Source of the DNA: Kluyvera cryocrescens NBRC 102467
GTDB taxonomy: Bacteria; Pseudomonadota; Gammaproteobacteria; Enterobacterales; Enterobacteriaceae
Assembly: GCF_001571285.1 (NCBI RefSeq)
Contig: NZ_BCTM01000001.1
Location: forward strand, 62,001-126,000
Length of the DNA stretch: 64,000 bases
Reading direction: 5' to 3'
Within the stretch, counting starts at the first letter, position 1; each line of letters starts with the position of its first letter. This document shows, one piece after another, positions 28,175 to 38,542 of this stretch. The position numbers and the translations under genes are program-made. The notes under the pieces are model-generated. The model had not been told where the DNA came from. It was given only the letters and a program-made list of their open reading frames with translations, and searched no databases.

Positions 28175-29386
28175 GTGAGAAATCGTACCCTGGGGAGTAT
28201 TTTAATCGTCGCCGGCACCACTATCGGCGCAGGAATGCTGGCGATGCCGCTAGCTTCTGCGGGCGTTGGCTTTGGTGTAACGCTGGTGCTGTTAGTCGGG
28301 CTGTGGGCTTTAATGTGTTATACCGCCCTGCTGCTGCTGGAAGTTTATCAACACGTTCCGGCCGACACCGGCCTCGGTTCACTGGCGCTGCGCTACCTGG
28401 GGCGCTACGGACAGTGGGTCACCGGCTTTAGTATGATGTTCCTGATGTACGCGCTGACCGCCGCCTATATCAGCGGCGCGGGTGAACTGCTAGCTTCAAG
28501 CCTCAGCCAATGGCTGAGCATCGATATGCCACCAGCCCTCGGCGTTCTGCTGTTCACCGCCGTAGGTGGCCTGGTTATCTGTATTGGCACTTCGCTGGTC
28601 GATCTCTTCAACCGCTTCCTGTTCAGCGCCAAAATTATCTTTCTCATTGTGATGCTGGTACTGCTGCTGCCGCACATTCACAAAATTAACCTGCTGACGC
28701 TTCCGCTGGAGCAAGGGCTTGCGCTCTCCGCTATCCCGGTTATTTTTACCTCCTTTGGTTTCCACGGCAGCGTACCGAGTATCGTCAGCTACATGAACGG
28801 CGACGTGCGCAAACTGCGCCGGGTCTTTGTCATCGGTAGCGCCATTCCGTTGGTTGCCTATCTGTTCTGGCAACTGGCAACGCTGGGCAGCATCGATGCC
28901 CCGGTGTTCGGCGCGCTGATGGCGCAGCACACCGGCTTAAACGGCCTACTGATGGCGATCCGCGAAGTCGTCGCCTCACCGCACGTGGAGCTGGCTGTAC
29001 ACCTGTTTGCCGATCTGGCGCTGGCGACCTCATTCCTTGGCGTTGCGCTGGGGCTGTTTGATTACCTGGCCGATCTGTTCCAGCGTAAAAATAGCGTTCG
29101 CGGTCGACTGCAAACTGGCGCAATTACCTTCCTGCCGCCGTTAGCCTTCGCGCTATTTTACCCGCGCGGTTTCGTCATGGCGCTGGGCTATGCCGGCGTA
29201 GCGCTGGCGGTGCTAGCACTGATTATCCCGTCGCTGCTGACCCTACAAAGTCGTAAGCACCACCCAGAAGGCGGCTACCGCGTGGCCGGTGGCAAACCAA
29301 TGCTGTGGCTGGTGTTTGCCTGCGGTATCGCGGTCATTATTATTCAGGCGGGGATCGCCACCGGGCTGCTGCCATCCGTTGGCTAG
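28175..29386 (+). CDS. tyrP: TyrP, tyrosine-specific permease
   Basis: A proton-coupled inner-membrane tyrosine importer of the aromatic amino-acid permease family; 403 residues with ~11 TM helices and the same length as E. coli TyrP. The unwound-helix motif [12 protein letters not shown] in TM1 and [16 protein letters not shown] are conserved. The start is GTG after AGAGGAAAG. Promoter and TyrR boxes are visible upstream and a terminator follows. In E. coli yecA comes next; here accessory genes intervene. Confidence 0.97.
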   Translation: MRNRTLGSILIVAGTTIGAGMLAMPLASAGVGFGVTLVLLVGLWALMCYTALLLLEVYQHVPADTGLGSLALRYLGRYGQWVTGFSMMFLMYALTAAYISGAGELLASSLSQWLSIDMPPALGVLLFTAVGGLVICIGTSLVDLFNRFLFSAKIIFLIVMLVLLLPHIHKINLLTLPLEQGLALSAIPVIFTSFGFHGSVPSIVSYMNGDVRKLRRVFVIGSAIPLVAYLFWQLATLGSIDAPVFGALMAQHTGLNGLLMAIREVVASPHVELAVHLFADLALATSFLGVALGLFDYLADLFQRKNSVRGRLQTGAITFLPPLAFALFYPRGFVMALGYAGVALAVLALIIPSLLTLQSRKHHPEGGYRVAGGKPMLWLVFACGIAVIIIQAGIATGLLPSVG

Positions 29387-29411
29387 TGCCGCCCACTGAA
29401 GGGTAAAATCG

Positions 29412-29458
29412 CCCAGAAACATCATCTCCTGGCGTTGATAATGTTTCTGGGTTGTTTC
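29412..29458 (+). terminator. tyrP terminator
   Basis: CCCAGAAACAT pairs with ATGTTTCTGGG around an 18-base loop, followed by TTGTTTC and a later T-run. Confidence 0.75.
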
Positions 29459-30054
29459 TCATTTTTTGAGGTGCATCATAATTACGGAAAATTAACGCAT
29501 TAGGTTTTTATTCACCTTTGATGCATACGCCAAATAACGGTTACATGCCGTTATTTTATTGCCATCTCTGGATCCTGATTCTGTATTCATTTTTGCCTCT
29601 CCCTTTGCCGCGTTTTGCCTGCCCCTGATGACTAAACAAGGCGCTACGTCTGTGCCTGCACACTCACGCCCCAGCACTTCGCCATTAACTTCAGCGTTAG
29701 CTCAGCAAATGAATGCTCTCCATACGTTACCGCACATCGCTTTCATTATTATAATTTCCGGTTGGGCGTGATTTTTCGCTACAAAAAGCCGCGTCTTTTG
29801 CGTATCAATCGCCCCTCTGCCGAGGCCATCGAGTTTGACTCATCGCCGCTTCGCAATCCGGAGCGCCGGGGCCACTCTCGCTTCGCAGTAGATAATTATT
29901 CATTGCCGCACAAAAAACGCTGTCCCCCTCTTGCCTCTTTTAGTGCAATCCGGATGCTAAATTTTAAATAAATGTTAAATTTAAGCCATGCAGTCAGTAA
30001 CTCTGCATACCACGGCTAACTAAGAACATATTACTTACAAGATTAAGGTTTATC
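29459..30054. other. Intergenic region between tyrP and glutamate dehydrogenase
   Basis: About 600 bases. Short frames at 29559-29771 and 29762-29971 (plus strand) lack ribosome sites and recognisable sequence, so no gene is called. AT-rich directly before the dehydrogenase gene (TAAATTT ... AAATTTA near 29958-29983), where its promoter should lie. The composition of the middle part hints at degenerate former coding sequence, but this is not provable by eye. Confidence 0.4.
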
Positions 30055-31329
30055 ATGGATAAGTTATCTTATGCTTCCGATAGCAAGACATCTGCCTGGA
30101 ACACCTACCTGCAACAAATCGAACGTGTCGCGCCTTATCTCGGTGAGTTATCCCGCTGGATCGATACCCTGCGCCATCCCAAACGCGCGCTGATTGTCGA
30201 TATTCCCGTACAGATGGACGATGGCTCGATCCGCCATTTTGAAGGCTACCGCGTGCAGCACAACCTTTCCCGTGGACCAGGCAAAGGCGGTGTGCGCTAT
30301 CACCCTGACGTCGATCTTAATGAAGTCATGGCGCTGTCTGCGTGGATGACCATCAAGTGCGCCGCCCTGAACCTGCCGTATGGCGGTGCGAAAGGCGGCG
30401 TCCGCGTGAACCCATTCGAACTGTCCGAAGGTGAGCTTGAACGCCTGACGCGTCGCTACACCAGCGAAATTGGCATTATTATTGGGCCACAGAAAGATAT
30501 CCCAGCGCCGGACGTTGGTACCAACGGGAAAGTGATGGCATGGATGATGGATACCTACTCCATGAACCACGGCACCACCATTACCGGCGTGGTCACCGGC
30601 AAACCTATCCACCTTGGCGGCTCCCTGGGACGTGAGAAAGCCACCGGTCGCGGCGTATATATCAGCGGGCGTGAAGTGGCTCGGCGCGCCAATATCGAAG
30701 TAGAAGGCGCTCGCGTCGCAGTGCAAGGCTTCGGTAACGTCGGGAGCGAGGCCGCTCGCCTCTTTGCCGCCGCCGGCGCGCGCGTGGTGGCGATTCAGGA
30801 CCACACCGCCACGCTGTTTAATGCTACCGGTATTGATATGGATGCGTTGACGAGCTGGCAGGTTGAGCACAAGCAGATCGCCGGTTTCCCTGGCGCCGAC
30901 ACCATTGCCAGCGAAGCGTTCTGGGACGTTGACATGGATATTCTGATCCCGGCCGCGCTGGAAGGCCAGATCACCCGCCAACGCGCCGAAATTCTGAAGT
31001 GCAAACTGGTGCTGGAAGGCGCAAACGGCCCGACTTACCCGGATGCCGATGATGTACTGGCTAGCCGCGGCATCGTCGTCGTTCCAGACGTTGTCTGTAA
31101 CGCCGGTGGGGTTACGGTCAGCTACTTCGAGTGGGTTCAGGATATGGCGAGCTTCTTCTGGAGTGAGGAAGAGATCAACGCCCGCATGGACAGAATTATG
31201 ACCGACGCCATGGTACACGTCTGGGAGAAAGCCGCAGAGAAAACCTGTTCTCTGCGTACCGCGGCCTACATCGTGGCCTGCGAGCGCATTCTGCTCGCTC
31301 GTAAAGATCGTGGGATCTATCCAGGCTAA
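30055..31329 (+). CDS. Glu/Leu/Phe/Val-type dehydrogenase, probable glutamate dehydrogenase
   Basis: A 424-residue hexameric-type glutamate dehydrogenase. The dimerisation/substrate domain carries [11 protein letters not shown] and [11 protein letters not shown] with catalytic K113, then PAPDVGTN with the catalytic Asp. The Rossmann domain has [12 protein letters not shown], and [18 protein letters not shown] is conserved. The length and sequence fit the ~420-residue class (RocG/GudB-like) rather than the 447-residue E. coli GdhA. NAD rather than NADP use is suggested by the clade, not proven. A catabolic role, glutamate to 2-oxoglutarate and ammonia, is inferred. Monocistronic, followed by a hairpin and tam; absent from this place in E. 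coli. Confidence 0.85.
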   Translation: MDKLSYASDSKTSAWNTYLQQIERVAPYLGELSRWIDTLRHPKRALIVDIPVQMDDGSIRHFEGYRVQHNLSRGPGKGGVRYHPDVDLNEVMALSAWMTIKCAALNLPYGGAKGGVRVNPFELSEGELERLTRRYTSEIGIIIGPQKDIPAPDVGTNGKVMAWMMDTYSMNHGTTITGVVTGKPIHLGGSLGREKATGRGVYISGREVARRANIEVEGARVAVQGFGNVGSEAARLFAAAGARVVAIQDHTATLFNATGIDMDALTSWQVEHKQIAGFPGADTIASEAFWDVDMDILIPAALEGQITRQRAEILKCKLVLEGANGPTYPDADDVLASRGIVVVPDVVCNAGGVTVSYFEWVQDMASFFWSEEEINARMDRIMTDAMVHVWEKAAEKTCSLRTAAYIVACERILLARKDRGIYPG

Positions 31330-31340
31330 TACCTGAATAC

Positions 31341-31370
31341 GGTGAGCGGCTTCGGCGGCTCACCGCCTTT
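31341..31370 (+). terminator. Glutamate dehydrogenase gene terminator
   Basis: GGTGAGC pairs with GCTCACC around a ten-base loop, followed by GCCTTTCTT. Confidence 0.6.
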
Positions 31371-31435
31371 CTTCAGCCAATTCGCCCGCACTGAGCTATG
31401 CTGTAAGCCGTTAATGACTGCCAAAGGAGTCAGGC

Positions 31436-32200
31436 ATGGCTGACTGGAATCCCTCGTTGTATTTGCAATTTGCCTCCGAACGAACCCGCCCGGCCGCAGA
31501 GTTGCTGGCCCGTATTGCTAAACCAACCGCGAAACACATAGCCGATCTCGGCTGTGGGCCGGGCAACAGTACCGAACTGCTGCACGATGTCTGGCCGGAT
31601 GCGGTCATTACTGGCGTGGACAATTCGCCAGCGATGCTGGAAAAGGCTCAGCAAGCGCTGCCTGACTGTCAGTTTGTCAATGCCAATATCAGCGAGTGGC
31701 AGCCGGAACAGCCGCTGGATGTGCTCTATGCTAACGCATCGCTACAATGGGTGGCCGATCATCAGATACTGTTCCCCCGCCTTGCCTCACTGCTGGCAGC
31801 GGACGGCGTGCTGGCGGTGCAGATGCCGGACAACTGGCAGGAACCTTCGCACGCATCAATGCGTCAGGTCGCCCATGAATTGGGCCACCCACCGCGGGCG
31901 AGAACGCCATTACCGAGCGTACAGATTTATTATGATTTACTGACCCAATGCGGCTGTGATGTGGATATCTGGCGAACCACCTATTTCCATCCGCTGGCGT
32001 CACATCAAGCCATTATTGAGTGGTTAAGTGCAACCGGGCTGCGCCCGTATTTGCAGGATCTGGATAGCATCAATCAGCAGGCCTTCCTGCGTCGCTACCT
32101 GCAGTTATTGGAAGAGCATTACCCGCGGCAGAAAAATGGCCAGGTTCTGTTGGCGTTTCCGCGTTTGTTTATTGTCGCCCGACGGGCGAATCAGAGATAG
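31436..32200 (+). CDS. tam: Trans-aconitate 2-methyltransferase
   Basis: SAM-dependent methyltransferase that methylates trans-aconitate, a toxic by-product that inhibits aconitase. 254 residues (E. coli 252). The SAM motif I is [26 protein letters not shown] and [12 protein letters not shown] are diagnostic of Tam, and the C-terminus reads [13 protein letters not shown]. The start ATG follows AAAGGAG. In E. coli tam lies elsewhere on the chromosome, so this locus is rearranged or gained. Confidence 0.95.
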   Translation: MADWNPSLYLQFASERTRPAAELLARIAKPTAKHIADLGCGPGNSTELLHDVWPDAVITGVDNSPAMLEKAQQALPDCQFVNANISEWQPEQPLDVLYANASLQWVADHQILFPRLASLLAADGVLAVQMPDNWQEPSHASMRQVAHELGHPPRARTPLPSVQIYYDLLTQCGCDVDIWRTTYFHPLASHQAIIEWLSATGLRPYLQDLDSINQQAFLRRYLQLLEEHYPRQKNGQVLLAFPRLFIVARRANQR

Positions 32201-32299
32201 CCATGACGGCTGAAGAAAGTCGTGTTTGTCAGTTCAGGGCGATGTTCCGTTCACTTTATGTCTGCAGAAAATGAAACAACAGCATCAGTGAAGGGGTAA

Positions 32300-32328
32300 A
32301 GGGGCGGCGGTGATTAGCCGCCCCTTGT
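32300..32328 (+). terminator. tam terminator
   Basis: AGGGGCGGC pairs with GCCGCCCCT around an eight-base loop, followed by TGT. Confidence 0.75.
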
Positions 32329-32450
32329 GCACACCCGGCGCCATTCTGGTTATGTGGCATGATATGAACAAGGTGCGCAATCGGCTGGGAAACTGAACGT
32401 CATACCGCATGACTAATCAGTATTAAGCCTGACACCAGCGACAGTGTTGC

Positions 32451-33119
32451 TTATTTCGCTAAGCAGCACTGCTTATATTTTTTACCACTGCCGCACGGGC
32501 AAGGATCGTTACGCCCAACTTTCTGCGCATTGACAATCGGCTGCTTAACCGGCGCTTCCTTCGGGTTATCCATCCAATAGTCATACAGCGCCAGCGCCGC
32601 TGGACGAATTTGGTCGATACTGTCGACGTACGCTTCGGCGGTAAATTTACCCAACTCAGCGGTTTTCTCTTCGTCGCCGTGCAGAGCAATATTATCCAGT
32701 GCCGTCTGCAGCGCTTCCGGCAGGCCGGACCAATCGCTCATGCCCACACCACGCAGATAGCCGTAACACCACTCTTCAACGATGGTCAGCTCCTGATCTT
32801 CTTCTTCGCGGGTGCCATACAGCGGTTCAAACTGATCGGGGTAATCATTCAGACGATCGGCGATGTCGCTCATGTGTTGCAGCGTCAGATTCACAAAACG
32901 ATCGCGCTCGCGGTCAGTCGCCCAGTGCGGCACGTGCTCGGCCCCACCCCATACGGCGAACATCCACTCGGCGGGTTCAATTTCCAGCGGCGATGAAAGC
33001 ACGGCGGTCAGCATACCATCCAGTTCGGAGACGTCGATAATTGACGCATCGGTGGCATATTTGGCAATCGTCTCGTCCAGCCATTCCAGTTCGCTTTCGG
33101 TTAATGGTCCCGTTTTCAT
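32451..33119 (-). CDS. yecA: YecA, UPF0149/SEC-C metal-binding protein
   Basis: 222 residues. An N-terminal UPF0149 helical domain (~1-170, [19 protein letters not shown]) is followed by a C-terminal SEC-C zinc motif ([16 protein letters not shown]), like the SecA tail. E. coli YecA binds metal and associates with ribosomes through this type of tail. The start is [13 protein letters not shown] as in E. coli; a 28-codon upstream extension is not used. It remains on the minus strand upstream of the tRNA genes as in E. coli, but with accessory genes on both sides. Confidence 0.95.
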   Translation of the reverse strand: MKTGPLTESELEWLDETIAKYATDASIIDVSELDGMLTAVLSSPLEIEPAEWMFAVWGGAEHVPHWATDRERDRFVNLTLQHMSDIADRLNDYPDQFEPLYGTREEEDQELTIVEEWCYGYLRGVGMSDWSGLPEALQTALDNIALHGDEEKTAELGKFTAEAYVDSIDQIRPAALALYDYWMDNPKEAPVKQPIVNAQKVGRNDPCPCGSGKKYKQCCLAK

Positions 33120-33215
33120 ACTTATCTCTACCGTTGTTGATGACGTGTATCTCTTATTCAGGCGGCAATGATGCAGGAGTTTGCCACCGAACTCCAGCAT
33201 CATTGCCCCATCACG

Positions 33216-33932
33216 CTATACGCCGCCCAGATAGGCCTTACGAACATCCTCGTTGCCCAGCAGTTCCTCACCGCTCCCGCTTAGACGAATTTGCCCGTTG
33301 ACCATCACATAGCCACGATCCGAGAGCTTAAGCGCATGATGGGCGTTCTGCTCCACCAGAAATATAGTCATGCCGTTGCTGGCCAACTCACGAAGCGTCT
33401 GGAAGATCTGTTTTACCACGATAGGCGCCAGCCCCAGACTCGGTTCATCCAGCAGCAACAGCTTAGGGCGGCTCATCAGTGCGCGAGCTATCGCCAGCAT
33501 CTGCTGTTCACCACCGGACATCGTCATCGCCCGCTGTTTGCGTCGCTCCTTTAACCGAGGGAACAGATCAAACATGCTTTGCAGATCCTCAGCCGCATAC
33601 TTATTGCCAATAGGGATGGTCCCCATCAGCAAGTTTTCTTCGACGGTCATATCAGGAAAGATACGCCGCCCCTCCGGCGCCTGCGCTATCCCCGCCGAGG
33701 CGACGAAATGGGTCGATTTATGACTGATATCCTCACCGCCAAACAGGATCTGCCCGCTTCGCACCCGCGGCTGGCCAAAAATGGACATCAGCAGCGTCGA
33801 CTTTCCTGCGCCGTTAGCGCCAATCAGCGATACGGTTTCGCCCTTATTCACCTGCAATGACACCTGTTTAAGCGCCTGGATCACGCCATAGAACACATCC
33901 ACTTCACGAAACTCCAGCATCGGTTCGCTCAT
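33216..33932 (-). CDS. livF: LivF-type ATPase of branched-chain amino-acid ABC importer
   Basis: A 238-residue ABC ATPase with Walker [14 protein letters not shown], signature MSGGEQQMLAIARAL, Walker B LLLLDEPSLGLAP and the LVEQNAHHALKLSDRGYV H-loop region typical of LivF. It pairs with LivG to drive uptake by the HAAT family. It overlaps livG by four bases and is the last gene of a five-gene operon. The usual enterobacterial liv operon lies near rpoH and also has livJ; this is presumably a second copy with possibly different specificity. Confidence 0.92.
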   Translation of the reverse strand: MSEPMLEFREVDVFYGVIQALKQVSLQVNKGETVSLIGANGAGKSTLLMSIFGQPRVRSGQILFGGEDISHKSTHFVASAGIAQAPEGRRIFPDMTVEENLLMGTIPIGNKYAAEDLQSMFDLFPRLKERRKQRAMTMSGGEQQMLAIARALMSRPKLLLLDEPSLGLAPIVVKQIFQTLRELASNGMTIFLVEQNAHHALKLSDRGYVMVNGQIRLSGSGEELLGNEDVRKAYLGGV

Positions 33933-34807
33933 AGATGAACCTCATCTTCGCTGGCACCCAGATAGGCAGCAATGACCTTTTCATCATGCTGGATTTGCTC
34001 CGCTTTGCCCCGCGCAATGACATCGCCGTGATCGAGCACGATAATATCGTCCGAAATCTCCATCACCATTCCCATATCATGTTCAATCAATAAGACGGTT
34101 ATCGCGTGGTGTTCCCGCAGGAAGCGGATGATTTTGCTTAACGCCAGCGTTTCCACCGGGTTGAGGCCGGCAGCCGGCTCGTCAAGACAGAGGATTTCCG
34201 GCCCGGTACACATCGCACGCGCAATCTCCAGCCGCCGCTGCTGGCCGTAGGACATCTCACCGGCCAGCCGGTTAGCGCAATCGACAAGATCCACCACCTC
34301 CAGCCAATAAAACGCACGATCCAACGCCTCGCTTTCCGCCCGGCGGTAGGCTGGCGTATTCAATACGCCAGCGATCAGATTACGGTTAACCTGCATGTGC
34401 TGCGCAACCAACAGGTTTTCCACCACCGACATTTCGCGAAACAAACGGATATTCTGAAACGTGCGCGCCAGCCCCGCCCGATTAACCAGGTGCGTGCCGC
34501 CAAACATTTTGTAGAAGACTCGCGAACCAAGTTGCGCCGGATTCAGCCAATCGCCCGGCTGGAATTTTTGCCCGAGGATCTGAATGACGTTGGTGGTTTT
34601 GCCCCGCGCATTAAACAAAATATGGCCGCCGGAGGCTTTGTAGAAACCGGTCAAACAGTTAAATACCGTGGTTTTTCCCGCACCGTTTGGCCCGATAAGC
34701 GCCGTAATCGACCCGCGTTCTACTTCGAGGTTCACGTCGTTTAGCGCTTTAATCCCACCGAAATGCATCATCAGATGCTCAACGCTTAAAATCACATCGC
34801 GGCTCAT
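33929..34807 (-). CDS. livG: LivG-type ATPase of branched-chain amino-acid ABC importer
   Basis: A 292-residue ABC ATPase with Walker A LIGPNGAGKTTVFN, signature MSYGQQRRLEIARAM and Walker B ILCLDEPAAGLNPVE. It contains the LivG-specific C-terminal segment (VIAAYLGASEDE). There is a longer-than-average insertion after the Walker A region (QILGQKFQPGDWLNPAQLG). Its start overlaps livM and its end overlaps livF by four bases each, so the three are translationally coupled. Confidence 0.93.
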   Translation of the reverse strand: MSRDVILSVEHLMMHFGGIKALNDVNLEVERGSITALIGPNGAGKTTVFNCLTGFYKASGGHILFNARGKTTNVIQILGQKFQPGDWLNPAQLGSRVFYKMFGGTHLVNRAGLARTFQNIRLFREMSVVENLLVAQHMQVNRNLIAGVLNTPAYRRAESEALDRAFYWLEVVDLVDCANRLAGEMSYGQQRRLEIARAMCTGPEILCLDEPAAGLNPVETLALSKIIRFLREHHAITVLLIEHDMGMVMEISDDIIVLDHGDVIARGKAEQIQHDEKVIAAYLGASEDEVHL

Positions 34808-36093
34808 GGTGCGACTCCTTTACGCACGGCATAGCCGCTGCGATTAATACGAATCAGGCCGCGCGGCCGCCAGATCATCATCACCACCATCAGCACGCCG
34901 AACAACAGCACACGGTATTCTGCAAAGCTGCGGAGTAATTCCGGAGTGACGGTCAGCACAAAGGCCGCCAGCACCACGCCCACGGTCGACCCCATCCCTC
35001 CTAACACCACGATGGCGAGGATCAACGCCGATTCAAAAAAGGTAAATGAAGTCGGGTTCACAAAGCCTTGATAGGTCGCGAAGAACACCCCGGCAATCCC
35101 CGCCGTTGAGGCGCCGAGGGTAAAGGCTGAAAGTTTTACCAGCACATGGTTCAGGCCCATCGAGCGGCAGGCTATTTCATCTTCCCTCAGCGCTTCCCAC
35201 GCGCGGCCAATGGGCATTCGCGTCAGGCGATGCTTGATATACAGCACCAGCAGCACGACCAGCACCAGGACGGCGTAGATAAAAATAAACTTCATGTTGG
35301 GGTTGTAGCTCAAATGGAAAAACTCGTGGAACGGCACGCCCCCCTCTTTGGCCCGCCGGCCAAACTCAAGCCCAAAGAAGGTCGGCGGCGGTGCGGAGAT
35401 CCCATTTGGGCCGCCGGTGAAGCTCAACCAGTTATTGAGGATCAGGCGGATAATCTCGCCGAACCCCAGGGTGACAATCGCCAGATAATCGCCGTGCATA
35501 CGCAATACCGGGAAACCGAGCAGCGCCCCAGCCGCGGCGGCCATCAGTGCGGCGATAGGCAGCATTGACCAGAAACCCAGCCCCAAATACTGATAGCCCA
35601 GCGCGAGGCCATAGGCGCCAATGGCGTAGAAGGCCACGTACCCCAGATCCAACAGTCCGGCCAAACCGACGACAATGTTCAGCCCTAAACCCAACAGAAC
35701 ATAAATCAGACCGAGGATCGCCACGGTCAGCACATATTTAGTGGCGACAAACGGGAAGCAAATCGCCAGTGCCAGCACCAGCGGGATTATCCAGCGCATC
35801 CGGCTTTTATAACCCGCTGGGCGCACGTAAACCCCAGCGCTATCGCCTTCAAAGCGTGCCGCAAAGCGGCGGCCCGTTTGGGTCATCAGAAACGCACTGA
35901 GCAGAAATCGTCCCGCCATCACTGCCGCGATGATCCACACCAGCCGCTGCCCTTCAAAGTTAAAGCTATAGCCGTCCAGCACGACGCCAACAATGGGGCC
36001 AAAAAGAATCAACGCCACCAGTCCTGAGAAAATGGTGTCCAGCACGCAGCGTTTGAATGAAAAGCCATTCTGAGAAGCCGTTAAGGTTGTCAT
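34804..36093 (-). CDS. livM: LivM-type permease of branched-chain amino-acid ABC importer
   Basis: A 429-residue inner-membrane permease. Poorly conserved N-terminal TM helices precede the BPD_transp_2 core (GLNIVVGLAGLLDLGYVAFYA; AWEALREDEIACRSMGLN as the ATPase-contact EAA-like loop). Length is close to E. coli LivM (425). It starts nine bases after the livH stop and overlaps livG. Confidence 0.93.
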   Translation of the reverse strand: MTTLTASQNGFSFKRCVLDTIFSGLVALILFGPIVGVVLDGYSFNFEGQRLVWIIAAVMAGRFLLSAFLMTQTGRRFAARFEGDSAGVYVRPAGYKSRMRWIIPLVLALAICFPFVATKYVLTVAILGLIYVLLGLGLNIVVGLAGLLDLGYVAFYAIGAYGLALGYQYLGLGFWSMLPIAALMAAAAGALLGFPVLRMHGDYLAIVTLGFGEIIRLILNNWLSFTGGPNGISAPPPTFFGLEFGRRAKEGGVPFHEFFHLSYNPNMKFIFIYAVLVLVVLLVLYIKHRLTRMPIGRAWEALREDEIACRSMGLNHVLVKLSAFTLGASTAGIAGVFFATYQGFVNPTSFTFFESALILAIVVLGGMGSTVGVVLAAFVLTVTPELLRSFAEYRVLLFGVLMVVMMIWRPRGLIRINRSGYAVRKGVAP

Positions 36094-36102
36094 GTTCCGC
36101 TC

Positions 36103-37020
36103 CTACACTTTGGCCACAATCGGGCGACCGAGCAGGCCCTGCGGACGGAAAATAAGGATCACCACCAGCAGACCAAACGAGAACACGTCTTTGTAATCCG
36201 AGTTCACCATCCCGGAGAACTGCGCCTCTGCCACCCCCAGCAGCAGCCCACCGAGCATGGCCCCCGGCAGCGAGCCGATTCCGCCCAGCACCGCGGCGGT
36301 GAACGCTTTGATGCCGATAATAAATCCGGCATAGAAATCAAAGGTGCCATAGTTCATGGTAATCAGTACCCCGGCAAGTCCCGCCATCGCCGCGCCAATC
36401 ATAAACACCAACGAGATAACCCGATCGGTATTAATACCCAGAATGGACGCCATTTTGCGATCCTGCTGTACCGCACGACACATCCGCCCTAAGCGAGTGT
36501 GGCCGATAATCCAGGTCAGCAGCAGCATCCCGGCAAACGAGGCCACCAGAATAAAGATTTTGGTATAGGTGATTTGTACAAACCCTTCACCGAGGTGCAG
36601 ACGCAGCACGCCGTCGAGCATCGTCGGCACGCCCTGCTGGCGCGGCCCCTGGCTGATTTGGGCGTAGTTTTGCAGAATCAATGACATCCCAATGGCGGAG
36701 ATCAACGGTGCTAAACGCGTTGAGTTACGCAGCGGCTTATAGGCGATGCGCTCAATCGTCCAGCCATACACGCCGGTCACCACGATGGTAAACACCAGCG
36801 TACCGAGAATAAGCAAGGGGAAAGAATGCAGACCGAAGAAGGAAAGCAGCGCCAGACCGATGGCGCAGAGGTAAGCCGAGATCATATACACTTCGCCGTG
36901 GGCGAAGTTAATCATGCCAATAATGCCGTACACCATGGTGTAACCAATGGCTATCAATCCGTAAACTGAACCGAGCGTCAAGCCATTGACTAACTGCTGC
37001 AGAAAGAATGTCTCCATCAT
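36103..37020 (-). CDS. livH: LivH-type permease of branched-chain amino-acid ABC importer
   Basis: A 305-residue inner-membrane permease with ~8 TM helices. The N-terminus QQLVNGLTLGSVYGLIAIGY and MINFAHGEVYMISAY are hallmark LivH sequence, and MCRAVQQDRKMASILGIN is the ATPase-contact loop. Two adjacent ATG codons exist (37020, 37017). It lies 62 bases after the binding-protein gene. Confidence 0.93.
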   Translation of the reverse strand: MMETFFLQQLVNGLTLGSVYGLIAIGYTMVYGIIGMINFAHGEVYMISAYLCAIGLALLSFFGLHSFPLLILGTLVFTIVVTGVYGWTIERIAYKPLRNSTRLAPLISAIGMSLILQNYAQISQGPRQQGVPTMLDGVLRLHLGEGFVQITYTKIFILVASFAGMLLLTWIIGHTRLGRMCRAVQQDRKMASILGINTDRVISLVFMIGAAMAGLAGVLITMNYGTFDFYAGFIIGIKAFTAAVLGGIGSLPGAMLGGLLLGVAEAQFSGMVNSDYKDVFSFGLLVVILIFRPQGLLGRPIVAKV

Positions 37021-37082
37021 CGTGCGCTCTTGTTATAGGCCTATTATTGAGCGCCGGCATGTCGCCACGCCGGCGCTGAGCG

Positions 37083-38204
37083 TTACTCGACTTCTTTATA
37101 TTTGCCTTTGTCATCCCACTGGTAAACGACGTAGTCCGAGACTTTCAGGTCCCCCTTGTTGTCCCAGGCTTTTTTGCCCATCACCGTTTCCACCGGGTTA
37201 GCTTTCAGCCAGGCGCTGGCTTTGGTTGAATCAGTACCGCCGGTTGCCTTAAACGCCGCGGCAATGGCCTGGATGGAGGCATAGGAGTAGAGGGTGTAGC
37301 CTTCTGGTTCAAACTTGTTGGCGCGGAATTTCTCAATAACCGCTTTGCCGTCTGGGATCAAACGCGGATCTTTGCCGAAGGTCATATAGATGCCTTTGGT
37401 ATATTGCGGACCGCCGGCGGCAGTCACCATCTCTTCGTTGACAATACAGTCGCCGGAGAAGAATGCCGCCTGAACGCCCTGCTCACGCATCTGGCGCACC
37501 AGCGGGCCCGCTTCCGGGTGACAGCCGCCGAAGAACACCACATCCGGTTTCTGGGCACCAATTTTGGTCACCAGCGCGTTAAAGTCTTTTTCACCGCGCG
37601 ACAGCCCTTCATACATCACGTCCTTCACGCCGCGCTTGGCCAGCGCCGCGCGGGTGGCATCCGCCAGCCCCTGCCCATAGGTATCTTTGTCATGAATAAT
37701 CACTACCCGCTTGGCTTTCAGCTTATCGATAATGAAATCGCTGGCGACGCCACCTTGTTGGTCATCACGACCGCACATGCGGAACATGTCATTCATGCCA
37801 CGCTCGGTGATCTGCGGGTTGGTGGATCCTGGCGTGATCGCGATAATCCCGGCATCGCTGTAAACTTCAGATGCCGGCATAGTAGAAGAAGAGCAGAAAT
37901 GGCCAACGACGGCCTGGACCTTATCCTGATCGACCAGTCGGTTCGCTACCGACACGGCCTGTTTGGGTTCGCAGGCATCATCGCCCTGCACCAGCTTAAT
38001 TTTTTCGCCGTTGATCCCCCCAGCGGCGTTAATGTCCTCTGCGGCCTGAGTCGCACCGTGCCAGTACTGATCGCCGTAAGTCGCGTTCGGCCCGGTAAAC
38101 GGCCCTGCAACGCCAATCACGATATCAGCCTGGGCGGAAAACGCCGTCACCAGACAACCTGCCAACACAATAGAAAGCGGACTTCTAATCAATTTCAGCG
38201 ACAT
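37083..38204 (-). CDS. Periplasmic branched-chain-type amino-acid-binding protein (LivJ/LivK family)
   Basis: 373 residues with a signal peptide ending SAQA, then DIVIGVAGPFTGP. Family features are YGDQYWHGATQAAEDINAAG, the ligand-contact HFCSSSTMPAS, VIIHDKDTYGQGLAD and GEKDFNALVTKI. The mature protein has five cysteines, including DDAC and FGGC, more than the single disulfide usual for LivJ/K. Specificity is predicted to be an aliphatic or related amino acid but cannot be set by eye. First gene of the operon, with a candidate sigma54 promoter ~130 bases upstream. Confidence 0.9.
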   Translation of the reverse strand: MSLKLIRSPLSIVLAGCLVTAFSAQADIVIGVAGPFTGPNATYGDQYWHGATQAAEDINAAGGINGEKIKLVQGDDACEPKQAVSVANRLVDQDKVQAVVGHFCSSSTMPASEVYSDAGIIAITPGSTNPQITERGMNDMFRMCGRDDQQGGVASDFIIDKLKAKRVVIIHDKDTYGQGLADATRAALAKRGVKDVMYEGLSRGEKDFNALVTKIGAQKPDVVFFGGCHPEAGPLVRQMREQGVQAAFFSGDCIVNEEMVTAAGGPQYTKGIYMTFGKDPRLIPDGKAVIEKFRANKFEPEGYTLYSYASIQAIAAAFKATGGTDSTKASAWLKANPVETVMGKKAWDNKGDLKVSDYVVYQWDDKGKYKEVE

Positions 38205-38343
38205 TATTATCTACCTTAGCAAAGAGGTTTATGCATAGCGGTGTGAAGCCGAACGACTGGCACGTTCACCAAACAAACGACATCCTGACAATATCCTGCT
38301 GATAACGGCGAGGTTTCCTTACGCTTTTCAGGCCAAATCATTA

Positions 38344-38359
38344 AGCAAAATGGCTGCCA
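38344..38359 (-). promoter_or_regulatory. Candidate sigma54 promoter of the liv-type operon
   Basis: The minus strand reads TGGCAG, five bases, TTGCT. This matches the -24/-12 consensus TGGCAC-N5-TTGCA with correct GG-to-GC spacing. The start would lie near 38333, about 130 bases before the first gene. Nitrogen control is inferred. Confidence 0.45.
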
Positions 38360-38542
38360 ACTTTGCGCGCCATTGCCTGGAATTCGACAATTTTGAGTAT
38401 AGAGCGCCGTTTTGGGGCTTCCGGCGGATTGAGATGAAATTACGGTAGTGATCACATCTGGTTAACAATAAAGTACATAAATAATGCAATAGTCACGCTT
38501 TGCGCATTTTTGCTGCAAAATGTACGGGTTATGTTAGCTGAT

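Noticed and set aside
29559-29971. Two overlapping short frames between tyrP and glutamate dehydrogenase
   Set aside because: No ribosome sites, no recognisable domains, odd composition; treated as non-coding.
30148-31218. 356-codon minus-strand frame opposite glutamate dehydrogenase
   Set aside because: Antisense shadow of a clearly conserved enzyme gene.
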